Assembly (NCBI RefSeq): GCF_031460495.1
Contig: NZ_JAVKTS010000008.1
Location: forward strand, 1 to 64,000
Length of the DNA: 64,000 bases
Source: Tissierella sp.
GTDB lineage: Bacteria; Bacillota; Clostridia; Tissierellales; Tissierellaceae
Direction of reading: 5' to 3'
Numbering within the stretch: the first letter of the stretch is position 1; every line of letters starts with the position of its first letter. The notes beneath the pieces were generated by a model. It made no database searches and was not told the DNA's origin. It saw only the letters and a program-made list of their open reading frames with translations. Both the position numbers and the translations under genes were made by a program. Shown piece after piece: positions 45,804 to 55,131 of the stretch.

Positions 45804-45832
45804 TTGAAATATTGATTGAAGCTATTTATAGT
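45804..45832 (+). promoter_or_regulatory. SigA-type promoter of the YaiI/YqxD gene
   Basis: TTGAAA (45804-45809), a 17-bp spacer and TATAGT (45827-45832), 62 bp upstream of the ATG at 45895. Confidence 0.7.
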
Positions 45833-45894
45833 GATACAATTAAATCATGGAAAAAATCAAAATAGACTTTTTTCATGACTTGTGAGGTGATGTA

Positions 45895-46335
45895 ATGAAA
45901 ATTTATGTAGATGCTGATGGATGTCCTGTTGTAGATATTGCAATTAACCTTGCTAAAGAATATAATCTTGAAATAATCGTAGTCAAAAATTATGCCCATA
46001 TAATTCATGATGACTATGCTAGCATTGTAACTGTAGATATATCTCGTGATAGTGCAGACTATTATATAGTAAACAAGGCACAAAAAGGTGATATAGTAAT
46101 TTCTCAAGACTATGGATTTGCCGCTATGGCTCTTTCTAAAGGAGCTATCTGTATTACTCAAAATGGTCTAGTTATATCATCAGAAAACATAGATGCTATA
46201 CTAAATAGTCGGCATTTTAATCAAAAGTTGAGGCGTGAACAGAAAATTTATACCAAAATGAAAAAACGCTCACCTATGGCAAATATTCAATTTGAAAACA
46301 ACCTAAGGGATTTAATCAACTCTCTACTGAAATAG
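45895..46335 (+). CDS. YaiI/YqxD family protein (DUF188, PIN-like fold)
   Basis: The 146-residue protein begins MKIYVDADGCPVVDIAINLA, the family signature, followed by DSADYYIVNKAQKGDIVISQDYGFAAMAL with the second set of conserved aspartates. The fold is related to PIN nucleases and the conserved acids suggest metal-dependent RNA cleavage, though activity is unproven. ATG 45895 follows GAGGTGATGTA. A strong terminator follows. Confidence 0.92.
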   Translation: MKIYVDADGCPVVDIAINLAKEYNLEIIVVKNYAHIIHDDYASIVTVDISRDSADYYIVNKAQKGDIVISQDYGFAAMALSKGAICITQNGLVISSENIDAILNSRHFNQKLRREQKIYTKMKKRSPMANIQFENNLRDLINSLLK

Positions 46336-46368
46336 TACTTTTTTAAAAATCTATAGAATAATAAAAGA

Positions 46369-46405
46369 ATCCCTAGTAAAATCATCTTTTACTAGGGATA
46401 TTTTT
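46369..46405. terminator. Bidirectional terminator between YqxD gene and ytvI
   Basis: ATCCCTAGTAAAA and TTTTACTAGGGAT form a 13-bp stem with a 5-base loop, followed on the plus strand by ATTTTTT and on the minus strand by a T-containing stretch. It separates convergent genes. Confidence 0.85.
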
Positions 46406-46433
46406 TATTAAAATTTTCCATTGGCTCTATATA

Positions 46434-47477
46434 TTATAAAACCTTTACCTTAGCTAAAACCTTATATCCTACTAACAGAGCTATAAAATAAATCATACCT
46501 ACAAATCCGCTAACCTTTAATCCGATAAATATAGCTGCCAGTATCATCAATGGATGTATGTCTAATGTTTGAGAAACTATTTTAGGTTCAATTATTTGTC
46601 TTACAACAGTAACAACTAAAAATAATACTATCAATCCAATAGCAACAAAGGACTTGCCTATGACAAAATTATATATAATAAGTGGAATAAATATGAGTAT
46701 CATGCCTATTACTGGAAGTATATCAAAGAGTGCGCAGATAATACTTAAAATAACTGCAAAATCAATCTTTAGTAAACTAAAACCTACTAAAACCTGTACA
46801 AAAGTAATAAAGACTACCAATGAATAAGCCTTTGCATATCCTATGGTCATAGATATTCCTTCTTTAATAATGTTTTCCATCTTTGATTTTCCATCTGAAG
46901 AGAAAACAGAATAAAATCTACCACTAAATACTTTAAGATCCTTAGAGAATAAATAAGTGGCTATAAATGTAATAACTGCAATCAATAAAACTGAAGGAAG
47001 GCTTAATACTGCTGATAAAACCGTATTAAGAGCTTTTATAGTAATATTCACTAATTGTGATAATAAGGTTTGCAGATATCCGTATATCTTAGATACCACT
47101 ACAGGGTCAATTTGACCTACAATTTCTGTAATCTCAACGAATAGTTTGTCAATGTATACCACCATACTATCAATACTTGGTATCTTTGCTAATAATAATA
47201 TGGATTCGCTTGTTACCTTGTAAATAACCAAAGTCACAATGAAACTCAATATAACAAATATAATGGTCGTTGTAATAATAGCAGAAATTCCACTTGAAAT
47301 CTTAAGTCTTTTCTGTAGAAAAAAGTTAAATCGTTTCGTAGTTAATGCTATGAAAAAACCTAAGACAAAGGGCAGCGTATATCTTAGAGTATAAAAAAAT
47401 AAAACGAACAACAATGTGAAAACTAGTATAAAAATCCCAGTTCTCTTTAATTTTGTAATAAATACGGTATCTAACAT
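46434..47477 (-). CDS. Sporulation integral membrane protein YtvI-like (AI-2E transporter superfamily)
   Basis: A 347-residue membrane protein with about eight hydrophobic segments, for example IFILVFTLLFVLFFYTLRYTL and LPSVLLIAVITFIATYLFS. The AI-2E-superfamily core is visible in the second half (LVVFITFVQVLVGFSLL, AVILSIICALFDILPVIGMILIFIP, PKIVSQTLDIHPLMILAAIFIGLKVSGFVGM). The size and the N-terminal sequence style match YtvI, found in spore formers. Transport substrate is unknown. ATG 47477 follows AAGGGGGCAAGA. Confidence 0.85.
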   Translation of the reverse strand: MLDTVFITKLKRTGIFILVFTLLFVLFFYTLRYTLPFVLGFFIALTTKRFNFFLQKRLKISSGISAIITTTIIFVILSFIVTLVIYKVTSESILLLAKIPSIDSMVVYIDKLFVEITEIVGQIDPVVVSKIYGYLQTLLSQLVNITIKALNTVLSAVLSLPSVLLIAVITFIATYLFSKDLKVFSGRFYSVFSSDGKSKMENIIKEGISMTIGYAKAYSLVVFITFVQVLVGFSLLKIDFAVILSIICALFDILPVIGMILIFIPLIIYNFVIGKSFVAIGLIVLFLVVTVVRQIIEPKIVSQTLDIHPLMILAAIFIGLKVSGFVGMIYFIALLVGYKVLAKVKVL

Positions 47478-47660
47478 TTCTTGCCCCCTTATATAGTAAT
47501 CAGATATCTATCTTGATAATAAAATAACATCAAGAATCTTTCCTATTACCAACTACTTATTTATAGTAAATTTCTTTTTTACTCTACAATACATATTATA
47601 ACACTAATTTCCCTGATATACCTTCTTTTTTGAAACTAATTTATGGAGTAAAGTTAAAAA

Positions 47661-47700
47661 ATGAAACAAGGTAGATAGGAAATCTATCACCTTGTTTCAT
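47661..47700 (-). terminator. Terminator after the AGCS symporter gene
   Basis: ATGAAACAAGGTgAtAGAT-type arms (47661-47677 against 47684-47700) make a long stem 25 bp after the stop codon. On the minus strand a T-rich run (TTTTTTAACTTTA) follows. Confidence 0.85.
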
Positions 47701-47724
47701 CTAGTATAATATATTTAATTGTAA

Positions 47725-49194
47725 TTATTTTATGATTGTAGTAGTTAGACCCTTTCTTAGAACAGCTTTTTTCTTGTTCTTCTTTTCTTCAAGGTCTTGA
47801 TACTCATATTTCCAACTTAGTTTTCCACTAAGTACCTTTGAATCATAATCATCCAGTATAAATTTAACTTCTTTAGCTAGCAAGAATAGAGCGAGTATAT
47901 TTGGTATAGCCATTATACCCATAGACATATCTGCTAATTGCCATACAAAAGTAGGATCTATCATTGTTCCTACTACTAATGCTGCAATTACTATTCCTTT
48001 AAATACTTTTATAGTTAACTTGTTACAACCAAAAACATATTTTACATTGGATTCAGCAAAGAAATACCAGCCTACTATTGTAGTCAGAGAGAAGAATGAT
48101 AAACATATTGATAAGAACATTCCTCCGAAGCTGCCAAACCCTGTTGCAAAGCCAGTTTGAGTCATTACAGTTGCTGATTCAACCATTTGTGCAGCTGGGA
48201 TACCCGCGTCATATGAACCAGATGCAAGGTTTACCATAACTGTTGATAAACATATCAAGAAAGTTGATATAAATACTCCTATCATAGCAGTAAATCCCTG
48301 TTCTGCAGGATGCTTAGCATCAGCTACTGCATGTGAATGTGGTGTTGAACCCATTCCTGCTTCATTTGAGAAAAGTCCTCTAGCTAAACCAAATCTAATA
48401 GTCTGTTGAAGAGTAATACCTAATACCCCTCCACCTATTGCTCCTGGTGTAAATGCACCAACAAAAATACTCTTTAATGCAGGGCCAAAGCTTCCAAGAT
48501 TCATAATTATAATTACTAAACTACCTAATATATAAGCACCTGCCATGACTGGTACTACAGTTTCTGCAAAGGAAGCTATTCTTCCCATTCCACCCATTAA
48601 GATTAGGGCAACTATTATAGATAATCCTACTGTAACCGCTACTACTGGTACATTGAAAGCAGTACTAACTGATCCTGCCACTGAATTTGATTGTACCATT
48701 ATACCAACAATTCCTAATGCTAAAATTGCAGTTATGGAGAAAAACAAAGCCATTCCTTTGGATTTCAAACCATTCTTTATATAATAGGCAGGTCCACCTA
48801 CTAATTCTCCATCTTTTGTTTCTCTATACTTTTGTGCTAGAACTGATTCACTGAAAATTGTTGCCATTCCAAAGAATGCAGATACTAACATCCAAAATGC
48901 AGCTCCTGGACCACCTGCTGCAATTGCGGTAGCTACCCCTACGATATTTCCTGTACCAACTTGAGCTGCTACAGCTGTTGATAAAGCTTGAAAAGGTGAC
49001 ATCTTTCCTTCTTCCACTTCTTCCTTATTAACTATCCCTGCTACCATCCTCTTCAATGCAGGAAACAATCTGGTAAATTGTGGAAATTTAAGCTTTATGG
49101 TAGTATATATACCAACACCTATAAGTGCAAATATCAATACATAATCCCATAAAATGGTGTTTACGAAACTTACAATCTCTTTAAATAATTCCAT
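47725..49194 (-). CDS. AGCS family sodium:alanine/glycine (or glutamine) symporter
   Basis: The 489-residue protein has about eleven membrane segments. AGCS signatures include FQALSTAVAAQVGTGNIVGVATAIAAGGPGAAFWM near residue 66 and GLARGLFSNEAGMGSTPHSHAVADAKHPAEQGF near residue 272. Members carry alanine, glycine or glutamine with Na+. The neighbouring GlnK/GlnL-like pair suggests glutamine, by analogy with glnT control in B. subtilis. A terminator separates it from the regulator genes, so it has its own promoter, probably in 49195-49360. ATG 49194 follows AAGAGGAGGATGTATA. Confidence 0.92.
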   Translation of the reverse strand: MELFKEIVSFVNTILWDYVLIFALIGVGIYTTIKLKFPQFTRLFPALKRMVAGIVNKEEVEEGKMSPFQALSTAVAAQVGTGNIVGVATAIAAGGPGAAFWMLVSAFFGMATIFSESVLAQKYRETKDGELVGGPAYYIKNGLKSKGMALFFSITAILALGIVGIMVQSNSVAGSVSTAFNVPVVAVTVGLSIIVALILMGGMGRIASFAETVVPVMAGAYILGSLVIIIMNLGSFGPALKSIFVGAFTPGAIGGGVLGITLQQTIRFGLARGLFSNEAGMGSTPHSHAVADAKHPAEQGFTAMIGVFISTFLICLSTVMVNLASGSYDAGIPAAQMVESATVMTQTGFATGFGSFGGMFLSICLSFFSLTTIVGWYFFAESNVKYVFGCNKLTIKVFKGIVIAALVVGTMIDPTFVWQLADMSMGIMAIPNILALFLLAKEVKFILDDYDSKVLSGKLSWKYEYQDLEEKKNKKKAVLRKGLTTTIIK

Positions 49195-49363
49195 TATACA
49201 TCCTCCTCTTTTAAGTTCGGTAAGTACTTTTACTTTCTTGCTTTAACTAAGTAGATGATAATGAGATTATAAATGACGACCTTCAAATACCTATGGAAAG
49301 TTTCAATTTGAAATAGAATATTATAAAATTTGTCTATAATAATTATTGTGTAGATAAAAAAAA

Positions 49364-49388
49364 TAGATAAGAGTTTAGTTCTTATCTA
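49364..49388 (-). terminator. Terminator after the response-regulator gene
   Basis: TAGATAAGA and TCTTATCTA arms with a 7-base loop; on the minus strand it runs into TTTTTTTTATC. It ends the kinase/regulator transcript before the symporter gene. Confidence 0.85.
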
Positions 49389-49393
49389 GCTTT

Positions 49394-50236
49394 TTATTGC
49401 TCTATTTTGCTATAATAAATTATTCCATCTATAAATTTTTTAATATTTACCTTCCCTCTTTTCTTACTTTTACCTCTAATGAAATCCATCTCTGTTTTAA
49501 GCTGTTCAAAATTATATAATCCATTGGAGTATTCTGTGAATATTTCATTCATATAGTCTTCTATTCCAATATTTGCCAGGTTTATCATCCCCACAGTGGC
49601 AGTTCTTCGAATTCTTTGTTCCATTGTTTTAGGATTATCATTAAAAAGACTGCAAAGTTCTTTTACAGTAAAGTCTGACATATCTTGATTGGTATCAATT
49701 AAATATTTAGCTAATTCAATAATATCTTGGCTTCCAGACTCTCCAATAATCCCAATCCTCTGCATTACCCTCTTAATGCCTAGTGTATTATCGACTGTTT
49801 GTTTTTCTACTTTTTCGAAACTATTATCATTAGAAAACAAGCTTTCTATCTTTGCTAGTTTTTTATTCATACTGACCTTTTCTATAACCTTTTTAATCAC
49901 AGTTTCCACTTCTATGGCATCGATAGGTTTAGATATATAATATTCTATTCCACTTTGATAGGCCTTTGATATTAAATCTTTGGAAGAAACCTGAGATATC
50001 ATTATATATTGAATATCAGGAAGGACACTTTTAGCTTCTCTTACCAGGGTTATACCGTCTTTTCCAGGCATAAGTAGATCAACTAGAACTATGTCAGGTC
50101 TCAATACTTCTATATCTTTTAAAGCAGTTATGCCATCATTGGCAGTCCCAATCACTTCGCCTAATCTTTTGTCCATAATTATCATTTCTAATATTCTTAT
50201 AATATTTACACTATCTTCAACTATATATATATTCAT
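49394..50236 (-). CDS. Response regulator of the GlnL/YcbB type
   Basis: A 280-residue regulator. The receiver domain holds IYIVEDSVNIIRI, the phospho-acceptor Asp in PDIVLVDLLMPGKDG (about residue 57) and the Lys in YYISKPIDA. The C-terminal half (VKELCSLFNDNPKTMEQRIRRTATVGMINLANIGIEDYMNEIF) matches the YcbB/GlnL DNA-binding domain. In B. subtilis GlnK-GlnL activates the glutaminase/glutamine-transporter genes. It is 1 bp after the kinase gene and precedes the symporter gene, which is its likely target. Confidence 0.88.
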   Translation of the reverse strand: MNIYIVEDSVNIIRILEMIIMDKRLGEVIGTANDGITALKDIEVLRPDIVLVDLLMPGKDGITLVREAKSVLPDIQYIMISQVSSKDLISKAYQSGIEYYISKPIDAIEVETVIKKVIEKVSMNKKLAKIESLFSNDNSFEKVEKQTVDNTLGIKRVMQRIGIIGESGSQDIIELAKYLIDTNQDMSDFTVKELCSLFNDNPKTMEQRIRRTATVGMINLANIGIEDYMNEIFTEYSNGLYNFEQLKTEMDFIRGKSKKRGKVNIKKFIDGIIYYSKIEQ

Positions 50237-50237
50237 T

Positions 50238-51524
50238 TTAACTTTCCTCCAGTGAATTTCTAGGAATCAATATATAAAAACTAGTACCACTTCCTACTAC
50301 AGAGCTAACACTTACCTTCCCATCTAACTGTTCTTCTACTATATCTTTGACTATACTAAGACCAAGACCCCTATTAACTTCTCCTGTGCTATAATTAATC
50401 TTAGTGGAAAATCCAGGTGAGAAAATATTCTTTATGCCCTCTTCATCTATGCCTGTTCCTGTATCATATACTATAAAGCGGTGTTGATCCTTATCTATCT
50501 CATGGCTTACACTGATCTTAGCCTTCTTTTGTGATTCTGGAATAGCATCCATGCTATTCATTATTAGATTCCGAAGGACAGACATTAAATAATAGTGCTT
50601 TGAAGTATAAAAATTCTGTCCAATATTAAACTCAAGGGTAATATCTCGTCCTAATAATCTTATCTCTCTTTCCATAGTACCAGAAAGTATGCCAATTATA
50701 TCAGCAAAATTCATTCCTTTATCATTAAGCTCATTCTCCATGATTTCTCTCATGCCACGGATTACTAATCCATTTTCCTTCTTTATCTCATGCACATCTC
50801 TAGCAATATTTAATGCACTATTTCCCCAGTTTTCTTTATCCTCATCAAGATTTATCTTTTCAAATAAAGAATATGACTCAGACATTACTTTTTCAATGTT
50901 ATCCATGTTTTTTTCAATCCAATACATCTCTGTTTTCAGTTGAGATGTGAGCCATAAAAGTCTTTTATATCTATCCTCATGTTCTTCTTTTAATAAAAGC
51001 ATTTTATAGTATTTAAATCCATTTAATACTAGCCATACTATAATAGAACGGATTAGACTAACAATCATTAATGTTGGTACAAGACTCCATTGAAAAGCAG
51101 AAATATCTACTATATTCCTTGCAAAAACTTCTAAAAGATTAGCAACAAAATCGCTTACCACCATAATAATTAGGGCAAGATTGATGTTGGTCTTATTAGT
51201 CTTCCTCATTAGTATGGAATAAATAATAGAATAAAAAACATAGAATAATATTTCATAAAGATATGAGACTACTACAAGATCTAGGTTTCCATTTGATATG
51301 TAATAAACTATCAGCCGTGATAAATATACCATTATACCTGATAAAACACCTGTTGAAATTGGTTTTAAATCTACATAGTAAAAAAGAAATACTACAAAAA
51401 ATATTATTCCCGTTGAAACCTTAAAATCGCTATTTATTAATCCAATACTTACTTGTGAAGCTATTGCAACTATTAAAGAAACAAAAAACATCCTAGTATA
51501 ACGTTTCAAATGAAACCACCTCAT
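50238..51524 (-). CDS. Sensor histidine kinase of the GlnK/YcbA type
   Basis: A 428-residue kinase. The N-terminal ~190 residues hold about six membrane segments. A coiled segment follows, then an ATPase domain with N-box LRNLIMNSMDAIP, G1 IVYDTGTGIDEEG, and G2 NRGLGLSIVKDIVEEQ. A canonical H-box is not obvious; DVHEIKKENG and a His near 250 are the candidates, as in the SpoOB/DcuS-like group. It probably senses an amino acid at the membrane and signals to the neighbouring regulator. Confidence 0.85.
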   Translation of the reverse strand: MRWFHLKRYTRMFFVSLIVAIASQVSIGLINSDFKVSTGIIFFVVFLFYYVDLKPISTGVLSGIMVYLSRLIVYYISNGNLDLVVVSYLYEILFYVFYSIIYSILMRKTNKTNINLALIIMVVSDFVANLLEVFARNIVDISAFQWSLVPTLMIVSLIRSIIVWLVLNGFKYYKMLLLKEEHEDRYKRLLWLTSQLKTEMYWIEKNMDNIEKVMSESYSLFEKINLDEDKENWGNSALNIARDVHEIKKENGLVIRGMREIMENELNDKGMNFADIIGILSGTMEREIRLLGRDITLEFNIGQNFYTSKHYYLMSVLRNLIMNSMDAIPESQKKAKISVSHEIDKDQHRFIVYDTGTGIDEEGIKNIFSPGFSTKINYSTGEVNRGLGLSIVKDIVEEQLDGKVSVSSVVGSGTSFYILIPRNSLEES

Positions 51525-51598
51525 AATTATTATACAAAATTAGGATAAAGATTACCATTATATTATTATTCATTTACTCAAAATCTATTATACTCATC

Positions 51599-51898
51599 CT
51601 AATCTAATTCTGCATAGTAGTCATATTTACAAAAAGGGCATTTTGGGTAATCTATATCATGAGTTTTACCACAACTAGGGCATTCCATTTTTGCAATCTG
51701 GTCTTCAACTTGTTCTTCTATTTGAAAAAATTCAATCTTACCGCATTGATTGCATGTATATATAGCAACTTCTAATGCTCCCGCTATAAGATTAGAAATA
51801 TCACCCCATATTAATCCATGTTCCCCAAGCTGTATTTTCTCATCCCTAGTATGTTCCATAGAGCTCCCACATCTTAAACAATCTAACTTTCTACTCAT
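51599..51898 (-). CDS. Zinc-ribbon protein
   Basis: The 99-residue protein has four zinc-binding pairs: CLRC (residues 7-10), CNQC (about 49-52), CPSC (about 74-77) and CPFC (about 87-90). It likely forms two zinc ribbons around the spacer AGALEVAIYTCNQCGKIEFFQI. The function is unknown; such proteins often bind nucleic acid or partner proteins. ATG 51898 is preceded by GGGAGGTGTTTTT. Confidence 0.78.
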   Translation of the reverse strand: MSRKLDCLRCGSSMEHTRDEKIQLGEHGLIWGDISNLIAGALEVAIYTCNQCGKIEFFQIEEQVEDQIAKMECPSCGKTHDIDYPKCPFCKYDYYAELD

Positions 51899-51985
51899 AA
51901 AAACACCTCCCGTTATATATACTATTCTACAAAACCTTCCAAAGCCCTTCTTTTCTTATTTTAATATTTTACCTCTCCTTTACTT

Positions 51986-53461
51986 TCACAGATATGTTTC
52001 CATTTCAATAAAGTCTTCATATACAGTCTTTTCCTTAAAGCCCACAGATTTGTACAGCTTTTGAGCCTGAACATTAAAGCGGTTAACTCCCATTGTGAGA
52101 TATTTACAACCTTGGGACTTTAAGTATTCAAGCCCATTTGTCATCATAATTTTGCCAAAACCACGGTTCTGATATTTTTTGTCTATTAGAACACTTTCTA
52201 TATAGTACTTTTCATTCTTATTGTCGATACTAAATGCTACCAAGCCAATAGAACGCTTGCCTTCCATGAGTATAAACAGCTTGTGTTTATATGCATAAGC
52301 TATGCATATAGCCTCCTGTGCATTGCTCATATATTCCAGTTGTCCATCTTCTATTGATAATTGAATTGCATCCCACACATTTGCTTTACCATAAGGCACC
52401 AATTTCGTATTCTTTGGATAGACAAATGCTGCAGCTGCCTCTGAACGAAACTCTTTACGAAACTGGCTTACTCCTCCATTTGTGGAGCGTACAATAAGTT
52501 CACTGTTCGTTAAGTGAAGCAGCCCTAACTCAGATTCCCAATCCAGATATAGGTAACAAGCCCAGCCAAGATTACCATAAGAAAAATCACGGGCACTGAG
52601 CCATCCAGACACAGAATTGAATGCTATACTCTGCTCAAAAGTAGCAGTGGTAGTAATGGCCTTCCATGCTTTTTCAGATAGTAGTTGCTTTTTTAAAACA
52701 GCTACAAGTAACTTTTCAGCCTCAGCATAATTTATTGCAAATGTATACTTCGTATCCTCTTCATATTCACTATTCATGTAAGTAGTCATGTGATATACTG
52801 CATAGGGCTTGGTATTTACTTTTAAATATTCACCATAAATACCCAGTGGCCCCAAAATTGCAGTTCTAATATAATCTGGCAGATTTTGACCAGATGCCCG
52901 CTCAATAACTTCACGGATGAACACTGTTTCTGTCATGTTGTCAAGATCGTCTGTTGGCTCAGTTCCTGGAGCACAAGTCAGCTCTTTTCCATTTGCAAAA
53001 TCAATTGCATCTTTAAATGTCCATGGATGGGTAAAAATCTTACGATCTACAAGATTACATTCTTCATCACTTAATCCTTGATAGCTAGCATCTGTCTGTT
53101 GCAATTTCATGATTCCACCGTTAAAGAAATCTGGAATACCACTCTGCTTTAAGCAAAGCTGATTGAATGTAATTTCAGATGCGTGAGTATATTCTGGAAT
53201 ATACTTGTCCAGCTTATCCACAAGTTTTAACTTCTTTTCATCAATCAACTTCCCTATGCACAATCCCATTAAAAATCGGCTGTTAAAGGATAACAGATAA
53301 GTACTTTCTTCTGTAATTGGTAACTCTTTTTCTCTATGAGCAAGACCATAGAAGTTCTTATGATAACATTTCCCCTCTTTATAAACAGCCACTGCTCCAG
53401 CTGCTCCCCATATACTAGCGCATTCATCTATTCTTTCACTTAATTCTATTTTATTAACCAT
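51986..53461 (-). CDS. Degenerate serine beta-lactamase-like domain fused to a GNAT acetyltransferase
   Basis: A 491-residue fusion. Residues 1-390 follow the class C/serine hydrolase pattern (GAAGAVAVYKEGKCYHKNFYGLAHREKELPIT, LIDEKKLKLVDKLDKYIPEY, CLKQSGIPDFF, VIERASGQNLPDYI). At the place of the catalytic Ser-x-x-Lys the alignment reads FNSR (59-62), and the Tyr-x-Asn motif is also unclear, so the active site seems lost. Residues 400-491 are a GNAT domain with the acetyl-CoA loop YQNRGFGK (430-437) and a terminal LYKSVGF. There is no signal peptide, so it acts in the cytoplasm. The dead fold may bind a substrate for the acetyltransferase. Confidence 0.8.
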   Translation of the reverse strand: MVNKIELSERIDECASIWGAAGAVAVYKEGKCYHKNFYGLAHREKELPITEESTYLLSFNSRFLMGLCIGKLIDEKKLKLVDKLDKYIPEYTHASEITFNQLCLKQSGIPDFFNGGIMKLQQTDASYQGLSDEECNLVDRKIFTHPWTFKDAIDFANGKELTCAPGTEPTDDLDNMTETVFIREVIERASGQNLPDYIRTAILGPLGIYGEYLKVNTKPYAVYHMTTYMNSEYEEDTKYTFAINYAEAEKLLVAVLKKQLLSEKAWKAITTTATFEQSIAFNSVSGWLSARDFSYGNLGWACYLYLDWESELGLLHLTNSELIVRSTNGGVSQFRKEFRSEAAAAFVYPKNTKLVPYGKANVWDAIQLSIEDGQLEYMSNAQEAICIAYAYKHKLFILMEGKRSIGLVAFSIDNKNEKYYIESVLIDKKYQNRGFGKIMMTNGLEYLKSQGCKYLTMGVNRFNVQAQKLYKSVGFKEKTVYEDFIEMETYL

Positions 53462-53540
53462 CAGAAATAACCACCTCTCAGAATTTCATTTTTGTTATTC
53501 AACCCTGTATCAACCTGTTTTCTTATAATATAATCATTTA

Positions 53541-54401
53541 CTAGTAATTTGTAAGCACATAATCCATTCTGTTACACCCTATAGTATGAGCAACTGAACT
53601 GCATTTTGCTCTTAATAGAAAAAATATAGTCTTGTCTTTAATACTACTCAATGTTTCAAAATTAGCCTGTCCCTTGCTTATAACGAGATCAGCTTTATGA
53701 AATTCATCCATAAATGCACTTGAGCAATCTTTTAATATTGTTCCCTGTGCAGAATGTCCATTGTCAATGACTTTAACCAAATCTATAAGACCTGTACTTA
53801 TTGCATCTTCCATAGTAGCATCATTAACTATTGGACCTCCCTTGACAACATATGTGACTTTATTTAAGGGAAGAATCTCCAATAGGAATTTATCAAATAT
53901 TATTTCACCTGAATTGTCAGCAATATACATTATTTTATTTGCCCTCTATACTGCATTTCGCAGAGCTGCTGTTCCTGTTCCAAAAATATCATATTCAATA
54001 CTATCTTCAACGGACTTTATAATATCTGTATAATCTAGATTTAATCCCACTGAAAAGTCTATAATATTCCCTGCAATAGCTAATCTACATGCCATATCAA
54101 AGGGATCATCTGCCTCTTCTAGCCACTTTTCTCTAATAATTCTATCATATATTTCCTGAGCAATTTCATTGTACTTTTTCTTCAATTTTGCATATGGATC
54201 ATTGATACCTGTAATATTCTTAGCATGTTGATGCATCCTAAAAGCTATTTCAGCCGCTGTTTCATTAAAATCCATCTCTCCTAATTCCTTCAAAGATCTT
54301 TTTATTATTTCTTCTTGCATTGTGACATCATTGCTTGCTTCTTCTGCTATTTCTACTGCTTGCCTAGCAAGGCAATGGATGCATTCATATTGTATTTTCA
54401 T
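53541..54401 (-). pseudogene. DUF89 (damage-control phosphatase-like) gene interrupted by an in-frame TAG
   Basis: Two collinear frames encode halves of one DUF89 protein of about 286 residues. The first runs from ATG 54401 (site GAAGGAGAAATTT): KIQYECIHCLARQAVEIAEE, then AIAGNIIDFSVGLNLDY. After codon 151 comes TAG at 53946-53948. The frame then continues unshifted as RANKIMYIADNSGEIIFDKFLLEILP, with VKGGPIVNDATMEDA and ISKGQANFETL, all DUF89 core motifs. A single codon change thus splits it, either as a young pseudogene, a sequence error, or readthrough. The family acts as metal-dependent phosphatases on damaged metabolites. Confidence 0.88.
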
Positions 54402-54442
54402 AAATTTCTCCTTCATACCTCATTTTCAATTCTTTATTATAA

Positions 54443-54958
54443 TTATCTTATAAAGGTATAATCATTAGGTATTCTAATATAACCCCTAATATTCTTATTC
54501 TTTTTTCTTATTACAATACCGGATACATTCCCGATGTTACCTTCTGCAGCAATTATATAGTCATCAAAATCTTCCAAAACTATACCTATATGATCATGAG
54601 GTTCATTTACAAAGACATTGTTATATATTACAATATCTCCTTTTCCTGGGAAAAAATTATTATCAACCATATAGTAAAATTGATTCTCAGGTAAACTTGC
54701 CCAAGATTCCCATGCAGAACAACCTGCAAAATTACATTTTACATTTTCATTAGGAAATCTTACAGGAATATTAAACCCAGCTTTGATGCAGCAATAATAA
54801 ACAAATGCAGCACACCATTTCCCATCCCAGTTCTCTAATGACCATTTAGGAAATAAATTAATTATTGGCTCTATATTTGACTCCAGACCCATAACATTAC
54901 CATGAAAACACTTCTGCGCTTCTAACTTCGCAATTCTAGCTATCTTGTCTCTTTTCAT
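54443..54958 (-). CDS. CHAP-domain (NlpC/P60-like amidohydrolase) protein
   Basis: The 171-residue protein has the CHAP catalytic cysteine in KWCAAFVYYCCIKAG and histidine in NEPHDHIGIVLE, followed by the third residue in IIAAEGNIG. CHAP enzymes cleave peptidoglycan amide bonds or act as cysteine amidases. There is no signal peptide, so an intracellular or phage/toxin-like role is possible. ATG 54958 follows TAGGAGGTTTTC. Confidence 0.78.
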   Translation of the reverse strand: MKRDKIARIAKLEAQKCFHGNVMGLESNIEPIINLFPKWSLENWDGKWCAAFVYYCCIKAGFNIPVRFPNENVKCNFAGCSAWESWASLPENQFYYMVDNNFFPGKGDIVIYNNVFVNEPHDHIGIVLEDFDDYIIAAEGNIGNVSGIVIRKKNKNIRGYIRIPNDYTFIR

Positions 54959-55131
54959 GAAAACCTCCTATATATTAAGAGTAAATCCTTGAATTAATAC
55001 TATATAAAAGTATTACACATACAATAGTACAATCTATTTTCAGATGACCTTCAACATCACCAATACAAATAAATATATAAATTCTTTGTTTAATATTGAT
55101 TCTTCTGTATTTATAAGTAAGAGAAATTTAC

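Noticed and set aside
49195-49363. Glycine riboswitch ahead of the AGCS symporter
   Set aside because: No conserved glycine aptamer core could be recognised in this AT-rich stretch.
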